The notes: generated by a model not told the origin, from the letters alone. A stretch of 64,000 nt of DNA from Fischerella sp. CENA71 (GCA_024239075.1 JANBVI010000078.1:124001-188000), one strand, 5' to 3'; positions 37,274-47,250 are shown, numbered from the stretch's first letter. A program made the numbers and translations.

Positions 37274-39376
37274 ATGGTAAAAACATTAAATTCTTGCCAA
37301 TGCCAGCCTAGTAATGTTGCAGTTGGTAGTATCAATAGGTTCGTCAAGTTTTTGACATCACCGTTAGTTTTATTTGTACTGTGCTTCACAGTACTTGGAG
37401 ATTGTGCGATCGCCTATACTGCTATTCCTCACGAGTCAATCGCTTCAAAAAAGCAGAGCAAGATAAAAATTGCCCAATCTACAACTACAGTTCAACCAAA
37501 ACCACTACCGAAACCAAAACCATCTGCACCTCCTTTACAAGGGGTAATATACTATGGTAATCAAATTTCTCTCAATGGTCGAATTTTAACAGGGGCATGG
37601 TTACAAAGACGCCTGAGTGCTGGTCAACTGACAACTCAAATCAGTGATGCAGCAATTCGACAGTTTTTCGGCGTAGATTTATTAAATAGCAACAGTCCTA
37701 CCAAACAGCCAATCCAGTGGTATTCATCTGCGACTAAACCACCGATTTTGGTTAGCACCTTGGCAGGAGGTTATCGCTACTTGGATATTACCAATTTTGC
37801 CAAAACATCTGAATGGCAAATGCAAGTACAGGGTAATACGTTAGTGATATCTACACCGAACGCCAAAATCACAGAGATTAATCAAACCAAAGAATCTTTA
37901 ATAGAACGGGTCGCCGTCAGTTTAGATCGTCCTACCCCGTGGCAAATTAACCAAGAAGCCCCAGTTAAACAAAATCAACCTTTAAGCGACGATCCAAATA
38001 ACCCAATTCTCAAACCCTCTGCTCCAACCACCAGAGATTGGACAATAACTTTAAATGGTATTGCCGATCCAGCTTTAATTCAACGTTACACCCCCCCGCC
38101 ACCACCGCCAATCGAAAATATTCCTACCCCCGCGCCATTTCCTGAAAATCTCTTAAAACAATTACTTCCATCAAACGAGAATCAACAAAACACTACTCCC
38201 ACTCCCCCACCATTAATTAAGCAAGTACAGGTAGTTAACAACCAGACAATTATCCGTCTGGAGATTCCCATTGGGTTAGCCCCCCTAGTTAGCACTGCAC
38301 CGAATCGCCTGATTATCGATGTTCGTCCAGATACACTACTACCACGAGCAATTACCTGGTCACGGGGATTAATCTGGCGCCAGCAGTATCTGAATTTAGG
38401 TCAAGAACGCTTTCCAGTTGTTTGGTTAGAAATCAATCCGCGTACTGTCGGGTTAAAAATTAGACCGATTATTACAAACCCTAATACCCTAGAGGGGACT
38501 GCTCCTTTAATACAAACAGCCCAACAACAGTTAGCAGTTGCTGCGATTAATGGTGGCTATTTTAACCGCAATAATCGTCTACCTTTGGGTGCAATTCGTC
38601 GAGATGGTCAATGGTTATCTAGTCCCATTTTGAACCGGGGTGCGATCGCTTGGAATGATTCTGGTCAATTTTATCTGGGTCGTCTGGCTTTGTTAGAAAA
38701 TCTAATTACTGCTAACAACCAAAAATTGCCGATTTTAACCCTCAATAGTGGTTATGTGCAAAGTGGTATAGCTCGTTATACTCCTGCTTGGGGAGTGAAC
38801 TATTCGCCCTTAACCGACAACGAAATTATCCTGACTGTCCAGAAAGATCAAATTACTAATCAGTTCCCAGCAGGTAAAGTCGGTCAAACAACTTTTCCTA
38901 TCCCTACAGATGGATATTTACTTGTACTACGTGCTAATGCTGTCACCAACGCTTCTATTTTGCCTATTGGTTCTTCAGTAAAAATAGACAGTTCTACCAG
39001 CCCTGGAGAGTTTAGTAATTACCCTTATATTCTCGGAGCAGGCCCCCTACTTGTACAAAATCGTCAAATTGTCCTGAATGGCAAAGGCGAACAATTTAGT
39101 AATGCTTTTGTTGCCCAAAAAGCGATCCGTAGTGGTATTTGTAAAACAACAACAGGCAACCTCATCATCGCCGCCGTTCATAACCGTGCTGGAGGTGCTG
39201 GCCCTACCTTAGCAGAACATGCTCAATTAATGCAGCAAATGGGTTGTGTTGATGCTTTAAATCTCGATGGTGGTAGTTCTACCAGTCTTTATTTAGGAGG
39301 ACAACTTTTGGATCGTTTCCCTAATACCGCCGCTCGTGTTCACAACGGTATAGGTATTTTCTTGCAACCACGTTGA
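37274..39376 (+). CDS. Secreted phosphodiester glycosidase (NAGPA/DUF2233) family protein
   Basis: The 700-residue protein has a hydrophobic segment at about 30-50 (LTSPLVLFVLCFTVLGDCAIAY), a signal peptide or anchor. A proline-rich stretch QPKPLPKPKPSAPPLQ and a domain of unknown type follow (residues 75-300, with another proline-rich linker RYTPPPPPPIENIPTPAPFP). The C-terminal third is the phosphodiester glycosidase domain: VAAINGGYFNRNNRLPLGAIRRDGQW, then AVHNRAGGAGPTLAEHAQLMQQMGCVDALNLDGGSSTSLYLGG. The NLDGGSS and NGGYF motifs are characteristic. It probably acts on extracellular polysaccharide or peptidoglycan-linked phosphodiesters. Confidence 0.88.
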   Translation: MVKTLNSCQCQPSNVAVGSINRFVKFLTSPLVLFVLCFTVLGDCAIAYTAIPHESIASKKQSKIKIAQSTTTVQPKPLPKPKPSAPPLQGVIYYGNQISLNGRILTGAWLQRRLSAGQLTTQISDAAIRQFFGVDLLNSNSPTKQPIQWYSSATKPPILVSTLAGGYRYLDITNFAKTSEWQMQVQGNTLVISTPNAKITEINQTKESLIERVAVSLDRPTPWQINQEAPVKQNQPLSDDPNNPILKPSAPTTRDWTITLNGIADPALIQRYTPPPPPPIENIPTPAPFPENLLKQLLPSNENQQNTTPTPPPLIKQVQVVNNQTIIRLEIPIGLAPLVSTAPNRLIIDVRPDTLLPRAITWSRGLIWRQQYLNLGQERFPVVWLEINPRTVGLKIRPIITNPNTLEGTAPLIQTAQQQLAVAAINGGYFNRNNRLPLGAIRRDGQWLSSPILNRGAIAWNDSGQFYLGRLALLENLITANNQKLPILTLNSGYVQSGIARYTPAWGVNYSPLTDNEIILTVQKDQITNQFPAGKVGQTTFPIPTDGYLLVLRANAVTNASILPIGSSVKIDSSTSPGEFSNYPYILGAGPLLVQNRQIVLNGKGEQFSNAFVAQKAIRSGICKTTTGNLIIAAVHNRAGGAGPTLAEHAQLMQQMGCVDALNLDGGSSTSLYLGGQLLDRFPNTAARVHNGIGIFLQPR

Positions 39377-39737
39377 AAGGACTGGGGATAAGGGATCGGG
39401 GATCGGGAATCGGGAAATATATATTAAGAATCCTATATAGATTTTTAACTTATACCTAATATCTAATACCCAATCCCCAATCCCTGATATGGTCCCTTGT
39501 CCCCAGTTACCTATCCCCAAATTTAAAGCTAACTAAAAGTTATCACTTCAATTCGTGAAGACTTGATATAGATATGTTAGTGGTAGCAGTCATGGATTAC
39601 ACCTTAGACTGTGATTTTGCTATGTTTGGCAAGTGTGGGCTAGATTGCTGATTTATACGGTTGCAACATAGCGCCATATTTTTCCATCAATAGTTAAGAG
39701 TACTAACGGTTTTGTTATGTCTCCGAATGAGGTAACT
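39377..39737. repeat. Dispersed GGGGATC-type repeats and leader
   Basis: GGGGATAAGGGATCGGGGATC words at 39382-39415 and their inverse CCAATCCCCAATCCCTGATA at about 39470-39490 flank an AT-rich middle, so the block can fold. The rest to 39737 is unique and should hold the promoter of the next gene. Confidence 0.55.
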
Positions 39738-40157
39738 ATGGCTCAATACCAAGAAACAACACAGACTAATGCGCTGCCTTTGCCTTCGGCTATTACTGCA
39801 AGAGGTGTTGCAGCAACAGAATTGCGTCCTTGGGGTTCTTTTACAGTTTTGGAAGAAGGGCGCGGTTATAAAATTAAGCGTATCGAAGTTAAACCCGGAC
39901 ATCGGCTAAGTTTACAAATGCACCATCATCGCAGCGAACACTGGATAGTTGTTTCTGGTACAGCGAGGGTACTTTGTGGTGAGCAAGAAGTTTTACTGGG
40001 CAATAATCAGTCTACATATGTACCCCAATGTACAGCCCATCGTTTAGAGAATCCTGGTGTGATTCCTTTGGTATTAATTGAAGTCCAAAACGGAGAATAC
40101 TTAGGCGAAGATGATATTATCCGTTTCCAAGACGATTACGCTCGCGCAGAAGATTAA
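39738..40157 (+). CDS. Mannose-6-phosphate isomerase type II-like cupin
   Basis: I place the start at the ATG at 39738, which has TGAGG five bases upstream; an earlier in-frame ATG at 39717 has none. The 139-residue cupin contains LRPWGSFTVLEEGRGYKIKRIEVKPGHRLSLQMHHHRSEHWIVVSGTARVLCGEQEVLLGNNQSTYVPQCTAHRLENPG. Cupin metal ligands are visible in HHHRSEHW and the later TAHRLEN. This is the isomerase domain often fused to GDP-mannose pyrophosphorylase. Here it stands alone, as is frequent in cyanobacteria. It would interconvert fructose-6-phosphate and mannose-6-phosphate for GDP-mannose, the donor source for mannosylation. A regulatory cupin is the alternative. Confidence 0.85.
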   Translation: MAQYQETTQTNALPLPSAITARGVAATELRPWGSFTVLEEGRGYKIKRIEVKPGHRLSLQMHHHRSEHWIVVSGTARVLCGEQEVLLGNNQSTYVPQCTAHRLENPGVIPLVLIEVQNGEYLGEDDIIRFQDDYARAED

Positions 40158-40320
40158 ATTCAAAATAGCCAAGTGGATATAGAAGATCGGGGACAAGGGG
40201 ACAAAGAGGACAAGGGAGTGTGGGGAGTGTGGGAGGACAAGGGAGAATTATTTAAAAAGTCTCTTCCCGATGCCTAATGCCCGATGCGCCCCATCCCCCT
40301 TGAACAAGCATCAACCATAA
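40158..40320. repeat. GGGGACAAGG repeat block
   Basis: Words GGGGACAAGGGGACAAAGAG, GTGTGGGGAGTGTGG and later CCCGATGCCTAATGCCCGATG fill about 150 bp between the cupin and IscA-type genes. No gene or terminator is seen inside. Confidence 0.5.
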
Positions 40321-40366
40321 CCTGTAAGATTTTTAAGGTAAAGCTTTTAATCCCCATATCTATTCC

Positions 40367-40705
40367 ATGATTCATCTGAGTCCAGCAGCAGTAAGCGAGA
40401 TTAGAAGATTAAAATCTAAGCATAAGCAGCAACAACAACAACCAAATCCGTTGTTTCGATTGGCAGTTAAAGTTGGTGGTTGTTCTGGCTGGTATTACGA
40501 TATGTATTTTGATCAAACTGTCAAGACGGGCGATCGCACTTTAGAATGTGAAGGTATTCAAGTAGTTATAGACCCTGAAAGCTTTAATTACGTTGATGGT
40601 CTAACCATAGATTATTCTGAGGATCTAATGGGTGGTGCGTTTCGCTTCCAAAATCCCCAAGCAAACGCTACTTGTGGCTGTGGTAATTCGTTTGCGATTG
40701 ATTGA
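40367..40705 (+). CDS. IscA/HesB-type iron-sulphur assembly protein
   Basis: The 112-residue A-type carrier has the three conserved cysteines: Cys39 in VGGCSGWYYDMYF, and Cys103 and Cys105 in NATCGCGNSF. The fold signature FNYVDGLTIDYSEDLMGGAFRFQNPQA follows the usual pattern. These proteins bind iron or 2Fe-2S/4Fe-4S clusters and deliver them to apo-proteins. The stretch KHKQQQQQPNP at residues 18-28 is an unusual glutamine-rich insertion in the normally compact N terminus. It is not in a nif or suf cluster, so it is a housekeeping or stress variant; IscA or SufA cannot be told apart here. Confidence 0.9.
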   Translation: MIHLSPAAVSEIRRLKSKHKQQQQQPNPLFRLAVKVGGCSGWYYDMYFDQTVKTGDRTLECEGIQVVIDPESFNYVDGLTIDYSEDLMGGAFRFQNPQANATCGCGNSFAID

Positions 40706-40751
40706 TTGTTGGTGGTTAATGGTTATTCCAAACAGCCAAAATAAGATTATA

Positions 40752-40781
40752 TTGACTTTTGACACCTAAAAAAGATATAAT
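40752..40781 (+). promoter_or_regulatory. Predicted sigma70-type promoter of the str operon
   Basis: TTGACT at 40752-40757 and TATAAT at 40776-40781 are separated by 18 bp. Transcription would start near 40788, about 47 bp before rpsL. This is one of the cleanest consensus promoters in the window. Confidence 0.7.
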
Positions 40782-40834
40782 CAGAATTTGTTGTCAAAAG
40801 TTAAACTATTAAGCAGCTTCACGCGCTGTAACTC

Positions 40835-41209
40835 ATGCCCACTATACAGCAGCTAATACGTAACGAACGCGAAAAAGCGCGTCAAAAAACCAAGTCCCCA
40901 GCTCTAAAACAATGCCCACAACGTCGGGGTGTTTGTACTAGGGTATACACGACCACACCGAAAAAACCGAATTCGGCTCTGCGTAAAGTCGCAAGGGTAA
41001 GACTAACTTCTGGATTTGAAGTCACAGCCTACATTCCAGGAATTGGTCATAACTTGCAGGAACACTCTGTTGTCATGATTCGTGGCGGTCGGGTTAAGGA
41101 CTTACCAGGCGTGAGATACCACATTATTCGTGGCACTTTAGATACAGCCGGAGTCAAAGACCGCAAGCAAGGTCGTTCCAAGTATGGAACCAAACGTCCA
41201 AAAAAATAG
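40835..41209 (+). CDS. rpsL: Ribosomal protein S12
   Basis: The 124-residue product is typical bacterial S12: [103 protein letters not shown]. It forms part of the decoding centre on the 30S subunit. The conserved KPNSALRK and [11 protein letters not shown] loops, sites of streptomycin-resistance mutations, are wild-type. First gene of the str operon, followed by an unusually long gap before rpsG. A promoter is predicted at 40752-40781. Confidence 0.99.
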   Translation: MPTIQQLIRNEREKARQKTKSPALKQCPQRRGVCTRVYTTTPKKPNSALRKVARVRLTSGFEVTAYIPGIGHNLQEHSVVMIRGGRVKDLPGVRYHIIRGTLDTAGVKDRKQGRSKYGTKRPKK

Positions 41210-41869
41210 AGAAAGGCGCGATTAATCGAGTTTAAACGCGATTAATCGCGTTTGAAGACTAATTAGCCTTTACATTTGTTTGTAGAGCAGTTGGCATAGC
41301 TCGTACAAGCTAACCTTTATAAGAATAAGGTGTGTGTCTGCATCAGCAAAAAAAGTTTAATTTTTTTGTTTTTGCTATTGTTTTGTAGTGCCACTGTTCA
41401 ACAAAAATCAATGATAGAATTTGAATTGGTTCCGTGCAAATGTACAGGAATCAATATGATCACAAACAAGTAGCCGTTCCTATAGTTTTCTAGGGAACAG
41501 AGCTAAGTAAATTCAGAATGTAAGACCTGTATGAAGGTAATAACTCGCAGGACATCTGAAATGTGATCGCCTTGATTCTGTCAAAAATTATGAGTGTCTA
41601 AGAAACTTATAAGTTAGATTAGTAAAGCCTCTTACGTCCTGTTTGCTGTGAATATGGGAATTTTTAGAATGCTATCAGCGACAGCAGCATTTTAAATTGA
41701 GTTTGATTAGCTATTAAATTAGCTATTAAGGTATATAATTATTGTCGCCTTGTATGTCTAGTTGAGGGCAGCAAGTTAAGCAAGTCAGTTCCATTGCGAT
41801 TTCAGCAATGAAAAACTGTCTAAGCATAAATCATCTAGTTGCTAAATCTCAGAAATTTAAGGTTGAAGT
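41210..41869. other. Long rpsL-rpsG spacer with palindrome and second promoter
   Basis: About 660 bp separate two genes that are normally close. At 41234-41253 AAACGCGATTAATCGCGTTT is a perfect 20-bp palindrome, preceded at 41217 by a near-copy (CGCGATTAATCGAGTTTA). The palindrome may be a terminator or an operator. A TATAAT at 41734-41739, preceded by tandem TAGCTATTAA words, could be the -10 of an rpsG promoter. Other hairpins are GTTCCTATAG...CTAGGGAAC near 41475-41500 and CATTGC...GCAATG near 41790-41812. No ORF. A structured leader or small RNA is possible. Confidence 0.5.
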
Positions 41870-42340
41870 ATGTCTCGTCGTGGTGTTACTCAAAAGCGCC
41901 CAGTTCCACCTGACTCTGTTTATAACAGTCGCTTAGTAAGCATGATGATCCGTCGGGTGATGCGTAGTGGCAAAAAATCACTTGCCGCACGGATTGTTTA
42001 TGATGCGATGAAAAATATTGAGCAAAGAACCGGAAGCGACCCATTGGAAACGTTTGAAAGAGCAGTGCGGAATGCAACGCCATTGGTAGAAGTAAAAGCT
42101 CGACGAGTAGGCGGTGCGACCTACCAAGTACCGATGGAAGTGCGAGCGGAGCGTGGTACAAGTTTGGCATTGCGTTGGTTAGTACAGTTTTCTAGATCCA
42201 GACCTGGTCGGACAATGGCTGGCAGACTAGCTCAAGAATTGATGGATGCTGCTAACGAAACTGGTAGTTCAATCCGTAAGCGTGAAGAAACGCACCGGAT
42301 GGCAGAAGCAAATAAAGCCTTTGCACATTACCGCTACTAA
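41870..42340 (+). CDS. rpsG: Ribosomal protein S7
   Basis: This 156-residue protein is full-length S7: [92 protein letters not shown]. It nucleates assembly of the 30S head by binding the 3' major domain of 16S rRNA and contacts the E site. Second gene of the str operon. Because 660 bp and a palindrome lie upstream, it may have its own promoter. A 10-bp-stem hairpin of the GTAGAAACG family follows it at 42344. Confidence 0.99.
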   Translation: MSRRGVTQKRPVPPDSVYNSRLVSMMIRRVMRSGKKSLAARIVYDAMKNIEQRTGSDPLETFERAVRNATPLVEVKARRVGGATYQVPMEVRAERGTSLALRWLVQFSRSRPGRTMAGRLAQELMDAANETGSSIRKREETHRMAEANKAFAHYRY

Positions 42341-42343
42341 ATT

Positions 42344-42371
42344 GTAGAAACGCGCTCAGGTGCGTTTCTAC
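42344..42371 (+). repeat. GTAGAAACGC hairpin in the rpsG-fusA spacer
   Basis: GTAGAAACGC (42344-42353) pairs perfectly with GCGTTTCTAC (42362-42371). It starts four bases after the rpsG stop. There is no T-run, so it is more likely a dispersed or RNA-stabilising hairpin than a full terminator. Confidence 0.6.
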
Positions 42372-42490
42372 GAAGAGCAAAGATATATCGTGGTATTTAC
42401 TAAATAAAAAGACGGTTTACCAGAAAAGATAGAATCTTAACAAAGTGTAATATACAAGATATCATGAGGCGAAAAGTATAGGAGGCAGCT

Positions 42491-44569
42491 GTGGCACGTA
42501 CGAACCCGCTAGAGAAAGTACGCAATATCGGTATTGCGGCGCATATAGATGCGGGCAAGACAACAACAACAGAGAGAATTTTATTTTACTCTGGCATAAT
42601 TCATAAAATTGGTGAAGTCCATGAAGGAACCGCTGTCACCGACTGGATGGATCAGGAGCGGGAGCGGGGAATTACTATTACAGCTGCTGCGATTAGCACC
42701 AGTTGGAGAGATCATCAAATTAACATTATCGACACTCCAGGACACGTGGACTTCACGATTGAAGTGGAACGTTCCATGCGGGTTTTGGATGGTGTAATTA
42801 CAGTTTTATGTTCTGTGGGTGGTGTGCAACCGCAAACAGAAACAGTATGGCGACAAGCGGATCGTTATAAAGTTCCACGTATCGTCTTTGTTAACAAGAT
42901 GGATCGCACAGGCGCGAACTTCCATAAAGTTTACGAACAAGTGCGCGATCGCTTGCGGGCTAATGCTATTCCTATTCAATTGCCTATTGGTAGCGAAAGT
43001 GATTTCCTGGGTCTAGTTGATCTAGTTAAAATGCGGGCGTATGTCTACGGCAATGACCAAGGAACAGACATCAAGGATGAGGATATTCCCGCAGATATGC
43101 AGGATTTGGTTCAGGAGTACCGTAACAAGCTGATTGAAGCGGTAGCTGAAACCGATGACGATTTGATGAACAAGTACTTTGAAGGCGAAGAACTCACAGA
43201 AGCAGAAATCCGCACTGCTCTGCGTAAAGGCACTGTAGCAGGTACGATTGTGCCAATGCTTTGTGGTTCAGCTTTCAAAAACAAAGGTGTACAACTTCTG
43301 CTTGATGCTGTAGTCGATTACCTGCCAGCACCCCCTGACGTACCAGCAATCCAGGGTACACTGCCCAATGGCGAAACTGTAGAACGCCATGCTGACGATA
43401 ATGAACCTCTGTCGGCGCTTGCGTTCAAGATTATGGCTGACCCTTATGGTCGTCTGACTTTTGTTCGTGTATATTCTGGTGTTCTGAAGAAAGGTAGCTA
43501 CGTCCTCAACGCTACTAAAAACAAGAAAGAAAGAATTTCTCGTCTGGTAGTTTTGAAGGCGGATAACCGCATTGACGTAGATGAACTCAGAGCTGGGGAT
43601 TTAGGAGCCGCAGTCGGTTTGAAAGACACCTTGACCGGTGACACTCTTACCGATGAAAGCTCACCAGTGATTCTGGAATCCTTGTTTATTCCAGAGCCTG
43701 TGATCTCGGTGGCGGTAGAACCCAAAACCAAGAACGACATGGACAAACTGTCCAAAGCTTTACAATCTCTCTCAGAAGAAGATCCGACCTTCCGCGTGAA
43801 TGTCGATCCAGAAACCAATCAGACGGTAATTGCTGGAATGGGAGAGTTACACCTCGAAATTCTTGTAGACCGGATGTTACGCGAATTTAAAGTGGAAGCT
43901 AATGTTGGTGCGCCACAAGTAGCTTACCGCGAAACCATTCGCAAACAAGTCAACAGAATTGAAGGTAAATTCATCCGCCAAAGCGGTGGTAAAGGTCAGT
44001 ACGGTCATGTAGTGATTGACTTAGCACCAGGAGAACCAGGAAGCGGCTTTGAATTCGTCTCCAAAATAGTTGGTGGTACTGTACCTAAAGAGTACATTTC
44101 CCCAGTAGAAGCAGGTATGAAAGAAACCTGCGAATCGGGTATTCTCGCTGGATATCCACTCATTGACGTCAAAGCGACGCTGGTTGATGGGTCTTACCAT
44201 GAAGTGGACTCCTCGGAAATGGCCTTCAAAATCGCTGGCTCAATGGCAATGAAAGAAGCTGTAATGAAAGCTTCACCCGTCCTTTTAGAGCCTATGATGA
44301 AAGTTGAGGTTGAAGTTCCCGAAAACTTCCTTGGGGATGTAATGGGCGACCTCAATTCCCGTCGTGGACAAATTGAGGGGATGGGTTCCGAGCAAGGGAT
44401 CGCCAAAGTGACTGCTAAAGTCCCATTGGCAGAAATGTTTGGCTACGCCACTGACATCCGGTCGAAGACCCAAGGTCGAGGTATATTCTCGATGGAATTT
44501 AGCCACTACGATGAAGTACCTCGCAACGTGGCTGAAGCAATCATAGCTAAAAGCAAAGGGAACGCTTAA
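42491..44569 (+). CDS. fusA: Elongation factor G
   Basis: A GTG start at 42491 is preceded by AGGAGG (42480-42485), a strong Shine-Dalgarno. The 692-residue protein carries all GTPase motifs: [20 protein letters not shown] (G1), the RGITI switch I segment, DTPGHVDFT (G3), [11 protein letters not shown] (G4) and [11 protein letters not shown] (G5). Domains II-V follow with [16 protein letters not shown] and [16 protein letters not shown]. It translocates tRNA-mRNA on the ribosome. Length fits a canonical EF-G rather than a mitochondrial-type paralogue. It lies 150 bp after rpsG and 22 bp before tuf in the str operon. Confidence 0.99.
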   Translation: MARTNPLEKVRNIGIAAHIDAGKTTTTERILFYSGIIHKIGEVHEGTAVTDWMDQERERGITITAAAISTSWRDHQINIIDTPGHVDFTIEVERSMRVLDGVITVLCSVGGVQPQTETVWRQADRYKVPRIVFVNKMDRTGANFHKVYEQVRDRLRANAIPIQLPIGSESDFLGLVDLVKMRAYVYGNDQGTDIKDEDIPADMQDLVQEYRNKLIEAVAETDDDLMNKYFEGEELTEAEIRTALRKGTVAGTIVPMLCGSAFKNKGVQLLLDAVVDYLPAPPDVPAIQGTLPNGETVERHADDNEPLSALAFKIMADPYGRLTFVRVYSGVLKKGSYVLNATKNKKERISRLVVLKADNRIDVDELRAGDLGAAVGLKDTLTGDTLTDESSPVILESLFIPEPVISVAVEPKTKNDMDKLSKALQSLSEEDPTFRVNVDPETNQTVIAGMGELHLEILVDRMLREFKVEANVGAPQVAYRETIRKQVNRIEGKFIRQSGGKGQYGHVVIDLAPGEPGSGFEFVSKIVGGTVPKEYISPVEAGMKETCESGILAGYPLIDVKATLVDGSYHEVDSSEMAFKIAGSMAMKEAVMKASPVLLEPMMKVEVEVPENFLGDVMGDLNSRRGQIEGMGSEQGIAKVTAKVPLAEMFGYATDIRSKTQGRGIFSMEFSHYDEVPRNVAEAIIAKSKGNA

Positions 44570-44591
44570 TTAAAAAAGGAAACGAGCATTC

Positions 44592-45821
44592 ATGGCACGC
44601 GCAAAGTTTGAAAGGACTAAACCCCACGTTAATATCGGCACTATTGGCCACGTTGACCACGGTAAAACCACATTAACAGCAGCTATTACCATGACTTTGG
44701 CTGCGATCGGTAAAGCTACCGGTAAAGGTTACGATCAAATCGATAACGCACCTGAAGAAAAAGCACGGGGTATTACCATTAATACCGCTCACGTTGAGTA
44801 TGAAACAGAAAACCGTCACTATGCTCACGTAGACTGTCCTGGACACGCTGACTATGTGAAGAACATGATCACTGGTGCAGCGCAAATGGATGGTGCTATC
44901 CTGGTGGTTTCCGCTGCGGATGGCCCAATGCCCCAAACCCGTGAACACATTCTCCTAGCACGCCAGGTGGGTGTACCCAACCTAGTTGTCTTCTTAAACA
45001 AAGAAGACATGGTGGATGATGAAGAATTGTTGGAACTCGTAGAGTTGGAAGTTCGCGAACTACTTTCCAGCTATGATTTCCCTGGTGACGACATCCCAGT
45101 AATCAAGGGTTCAGGTCTGCAAGCACTGGAACAAATGACAGCTAACCCTAAGACACAGAAGGGTGAAAACAAGTGGGTAGACAAAATCTACGAACTGATG
45201 GATGCTGTAGATGCTTACATTCCTACACCAGAACGTGATATTGATAAGCCCTTCCTGATGGCAGTGGAAGACGTATTCTCAATCACAGGTCGTGGTACAG
45301 TAGCTACCGGACGTATTGAACGGGGTAAAGTCAAGATCGGCGATAACGTAGAGCTAGTTGGTATTAAAGATACTCGTGCTACCACAGTCACCGGGATCGA
45401 GATGTTCAAGAAGAGTCTCGAAGAAGGTATGGCTGGGGATAACGCTGGTATACTATTGCGCGGTGTCCAAAAAACTGATATTGAACGGGGGATGGTAATT
45501 GCCAAACCTGGTTCTATCACTCCTCATACTGAATTTGAAGGAGAAGTGTACGTTCTCACGGAGAAAGAAGGCGGTCGTAAAACTCCTTTCTTCGCAGGAT
45601 ATCGTCCTCAATTCTATGTACGGACAACCGACGTAACCGGTACTATCAAAACCTTTACCTCCGATGACGGTAGCGCCGCAGAAATGGTTATGCCCGGAGA
45701 CCGGATCAAGATGACAGTGGAACTGATCAACGCGATCGCTATTGAACAAGGAATGCGCTTCGCTATCCGTGAAGGCGGTCGTACAATCGGTGCTGGTGTC
45801 GTTTCTAAAATCGTCAAATAG
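44592..45821 (+). CDS. tuf: Elongation factor Tu
   Basis: This 409-residue protein is a standard EF-Tu: [124 protein letters not shown]. The cyanobacterial-plastid insertion around residues 180-200 ([13 protein letters not shown]) is present. It carries aminoacyl-tRNA to the ribosome. It starts 22 bp after fusA with AAGGAAACGAG upstream. A terminator closes it at 45847. Confidence 0.99.
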   Translation: MARAKFERTKPHVNIGTIGHVDHGKTTLTAAITMTLAAIGKATGKGYDQIDNAPEEKARGITINTAHVEYETENRHYAHVDCPGHADYVKNMITGAAQMDGAILVVSAADGPMPQTREHILLARQVGVPNLVVFLNKEDMVDDEELLELVELEVRELLSSYDFPGDDIPVIKGSGLQALEQMTANPKTQKGENKWVDKIYELMDAVDAYIPTPERDIDKPFLMAVEDVFSITGRGTVATGRIERGKVKIGDNVELVGIKDTRATTVTGIEMFKKSLEEGMAGDNAGILLRGVQKTDIERGMVIAKPGSITPHTEFEGEVYVLTEKEGGRKTPFFAGYRPQFYVRTTDVTGTIKTFTSDDGSAAEMVMPGDRIKMTVELINAIAIEQGMRFAIREGGRTIGAGVVSKIVK

Positions 45822-45846
45822 CATCTGTTTATCTTGATTAAACAAG

Positions 45847-45880
45847 GAGCAGAGGTGGTATAATTCCTCTCTGCTCTTTT
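45847..45880 (+). terminator. Rho-independent terminator after tuf
   Basis: GAGCAGAG at 45847-45854 pairs with CTCTGCTC at 45869-45876, followed by TTTT (45877-45880) and an AT-rich tail. It falls 25 bp after the tuf stop, so rpsJ should rely partly on readthrough or its own promoter. Confidence 0.8.
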
Positions 45881-45897
45881 ATATTCCCCCAATAAAA

Positions 45898-45953
45898 TTT
45901 TGGATTTTGGATTTTAGATTTAATCCAAAATCCAAAATCTAAAATCTAAAATC
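45898..45953. repeat. TTTTGGATT inverted repeat before rpsJ
   Basis: TTTTGGATTTTGGATTTTAG is followed by its inverse AATCCAAAATCCAAAATCTA, giving a near-perfect AT-rich hairpin of over 20 bp. Same family as at 6.35 and 16.07 kb. It lies in the leader of rpsJ, between the tuf terminator and the start codon. Confidence 0.7.
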
Positions 45954-45975
45954 ATCAGAACCAGGACAACCGAAA

Positions 45976-46293
45976 ATGGCTACTTTGCAGCAGCAAAAGA
46001 TTAGAATTCGCTTACAAGCATTTGACCGTCGCTTACTAGATACATCTTGCGAGAAGATTGTAGACACTGCAAATCGTACTAACGCTACAGCGATTGGACC
46101 AATTCCCCTACCGACAAAACGCCGGATCTACTGTGTGCTGCGATCGCCACATGTGGATAAAGATTCACGAGAACACTTTGAAACTCGTACCCATCGCCGT
46201 ATTATTGATATTTACCAGCCTTCTTCTAAAACTATTGATGCTTTGATGAAACTGGATCTGCCTTCAGGCGTGGATATTGAAGTAAAACTATAA
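45976..46293 (+). CDS. rpsJ: Ribosomal protein S10
   Basis: The 105-residue protein reads [105 protein letters not shown], a full-length S10. It is a 30S head protein and also the NusE antitermination factor. Its place after tuf is the cyanobacterial arrangement of the str and S10 operons. The upstream 150 bp contain a terminator and an inverted repeat; its own promoter was not identified. Another terminator follows at 46388. Confidence 0.99.
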   Translation: MATLQQQKIRIRLQAFDRRLLDTSCEKIVDTANRTNATAIGPIPLPTKRRIYCVLRSPHVDKDSREHFETRTHRRIIDIYQPSSKTIDALMKLDLPSGVDIEVKL

Positions 46294-46387
46294 ATTAGTC
46301 ATTAGTCATTTGTCATTGGTCATTTGTCATTAGTTAAAGACAAAGGACAAATCATTAATGACTTTATTTGGTGTGAATATTTACCTT

Positions 46388-46417
46388 GCCCTGAAAGATA
46401 TATCTTCAGGGCTTTTT
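46388..46417 (+). terminator. Rho-independent terminator after rpsJ
   Basis: GCCCTGAA at 46388-46395 pairs with TTCAGGGC at 46405-46412 and a T-run follows. It marks the end of the str operon; a dispersed TCATTTGTCATTGG repeat lies between rpsJ and this stem. Confidence 0.85.
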
Positions 46418-46532
46418 ATTTGCTGGGAAACAGATGCTAGAATGTAGACATAGTACGGCAAAAGCAAAAACTAAAAAAATTTTAAAGAGAATTATCAGAT
46501 AAAACTTATACCAAAGTTCTAACAAGGTAAAA

Positions 46533-47183
46533 ATGACATCCTCTTCTAAAATTGCCGTTCGTGAACTACCTCTGTTCCCGTTGTCAGAAGTAGTTTTGTT
46601 CCCTACAAAGCAATTGCCCTTGCACATCTTTGAATTTCGCTACAGAATCATGATGAACACGATTCTGGAAAGTGATCGCAGGTTTGGCGTATTAATGGTT
46701 GATCCGGTAAAAGGTGCGATCGCTAATGTCGGTTGCTGTGCCGAAATTGTTCATTATCAACGTTTACCGGATGATCGGATGAAAATGTTGACTTTGGGAC
46801 AGCAAAGATTTCGTGTTTTAGAGTATGTACGTGAGAAGCCCTATCCTGTTGGTTTAGTCGAATGGATTGAAGATCATCCACCCACAAAAGATTTACGTCC
46901 TTTTGCTAACGAGTTATCTCAGCTACTAAAAGATGTTGTTCGTCTTTCAGCCAAGTTAACTGAACAACAAATTGAACTCCCAGAAGATTTACCTGATTTA
47001 CCTTTAGAACTTTCTTATTGGGTAGCCAGCAATCTTTATGGTGTTGCTTTAGAACAGCAAGCGTTGCTAGAAATGCAAGACACTGTTGCTCGTTTAGAAC
47101 GAGAAATAGAAATTTTGACTTCTACTCGCAATCATTTAGCGGCTCGTACTGTTCTCAAAGATACTTTTAATCAAAAGTTGTAA
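46533..47183 (+). CDS. LON substrate-binding domain protein
   Basis: This 216-residue protein has the N-terminal Lon (LAN) substrate-binding domain: VRELPLFPLSEVVLFPTKQLPLHIFEFRYRIMMNTILESDRRFGVLMVDP, then CAEIVHYQRLPDDRMKMLTLGQQRFRVLEYVREKPYPVGLVEWIED. The AAA+ ATPase and Ser-Lys protease domains of Lon are absent, so it is not a protease. It is a stand-alone member, common in cyanobacteria, perhaps an adaptor or regulator. A coiled helix near the C terminus (ALLEMQDTVARLEREIEILTSTRNHL) may mediate dimerisation. It follows the rpsJ terminator, so it is transcribed separately. Confidence 0.88.
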   Translation: MTSSSKIAVRELPLFPLSEVVLFPTKQLPLHIFEFRYRIMMNTILESDRRFGVLMVDPVKGAIANVGCCAEIVHYQRLPDDRMKMLTLGQQRFRVLEYVREKPYPVGLVEWIEDHPPTKDLRPFANELSQLLKDVVRLSAKLTEQQIELPEDLPDLPLELSYWVASNLYGVALEQQALLEMQDTVARLEREIEILTSTRNHLAARTVLKDTFNQKL

Positions 47184-47190
47184 ATTCAGT

Positions 47191-47250
47191 CAGTCGGCAC
47201 AAATGTAAAGACGCGATGAACATCGCGTCTCTACTAGTTGGGGTCGTCAT
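47191..47250. repeat. 60-bp dispersed hairpin repeat (copy 1)
   Basis: Starts AGTCGGCACAAATGTA, contains the 8-bp stem AGACGCGA/TCGCGTCT (47209-47216 and 47223-47230) and ends CTACTAGTTGGGGTCGTCAT. A second copy of the same element lies in inverse orientation at 55600-55659. The loop and stem centre differ, the flanks are conserved. Confidence 0.75.
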
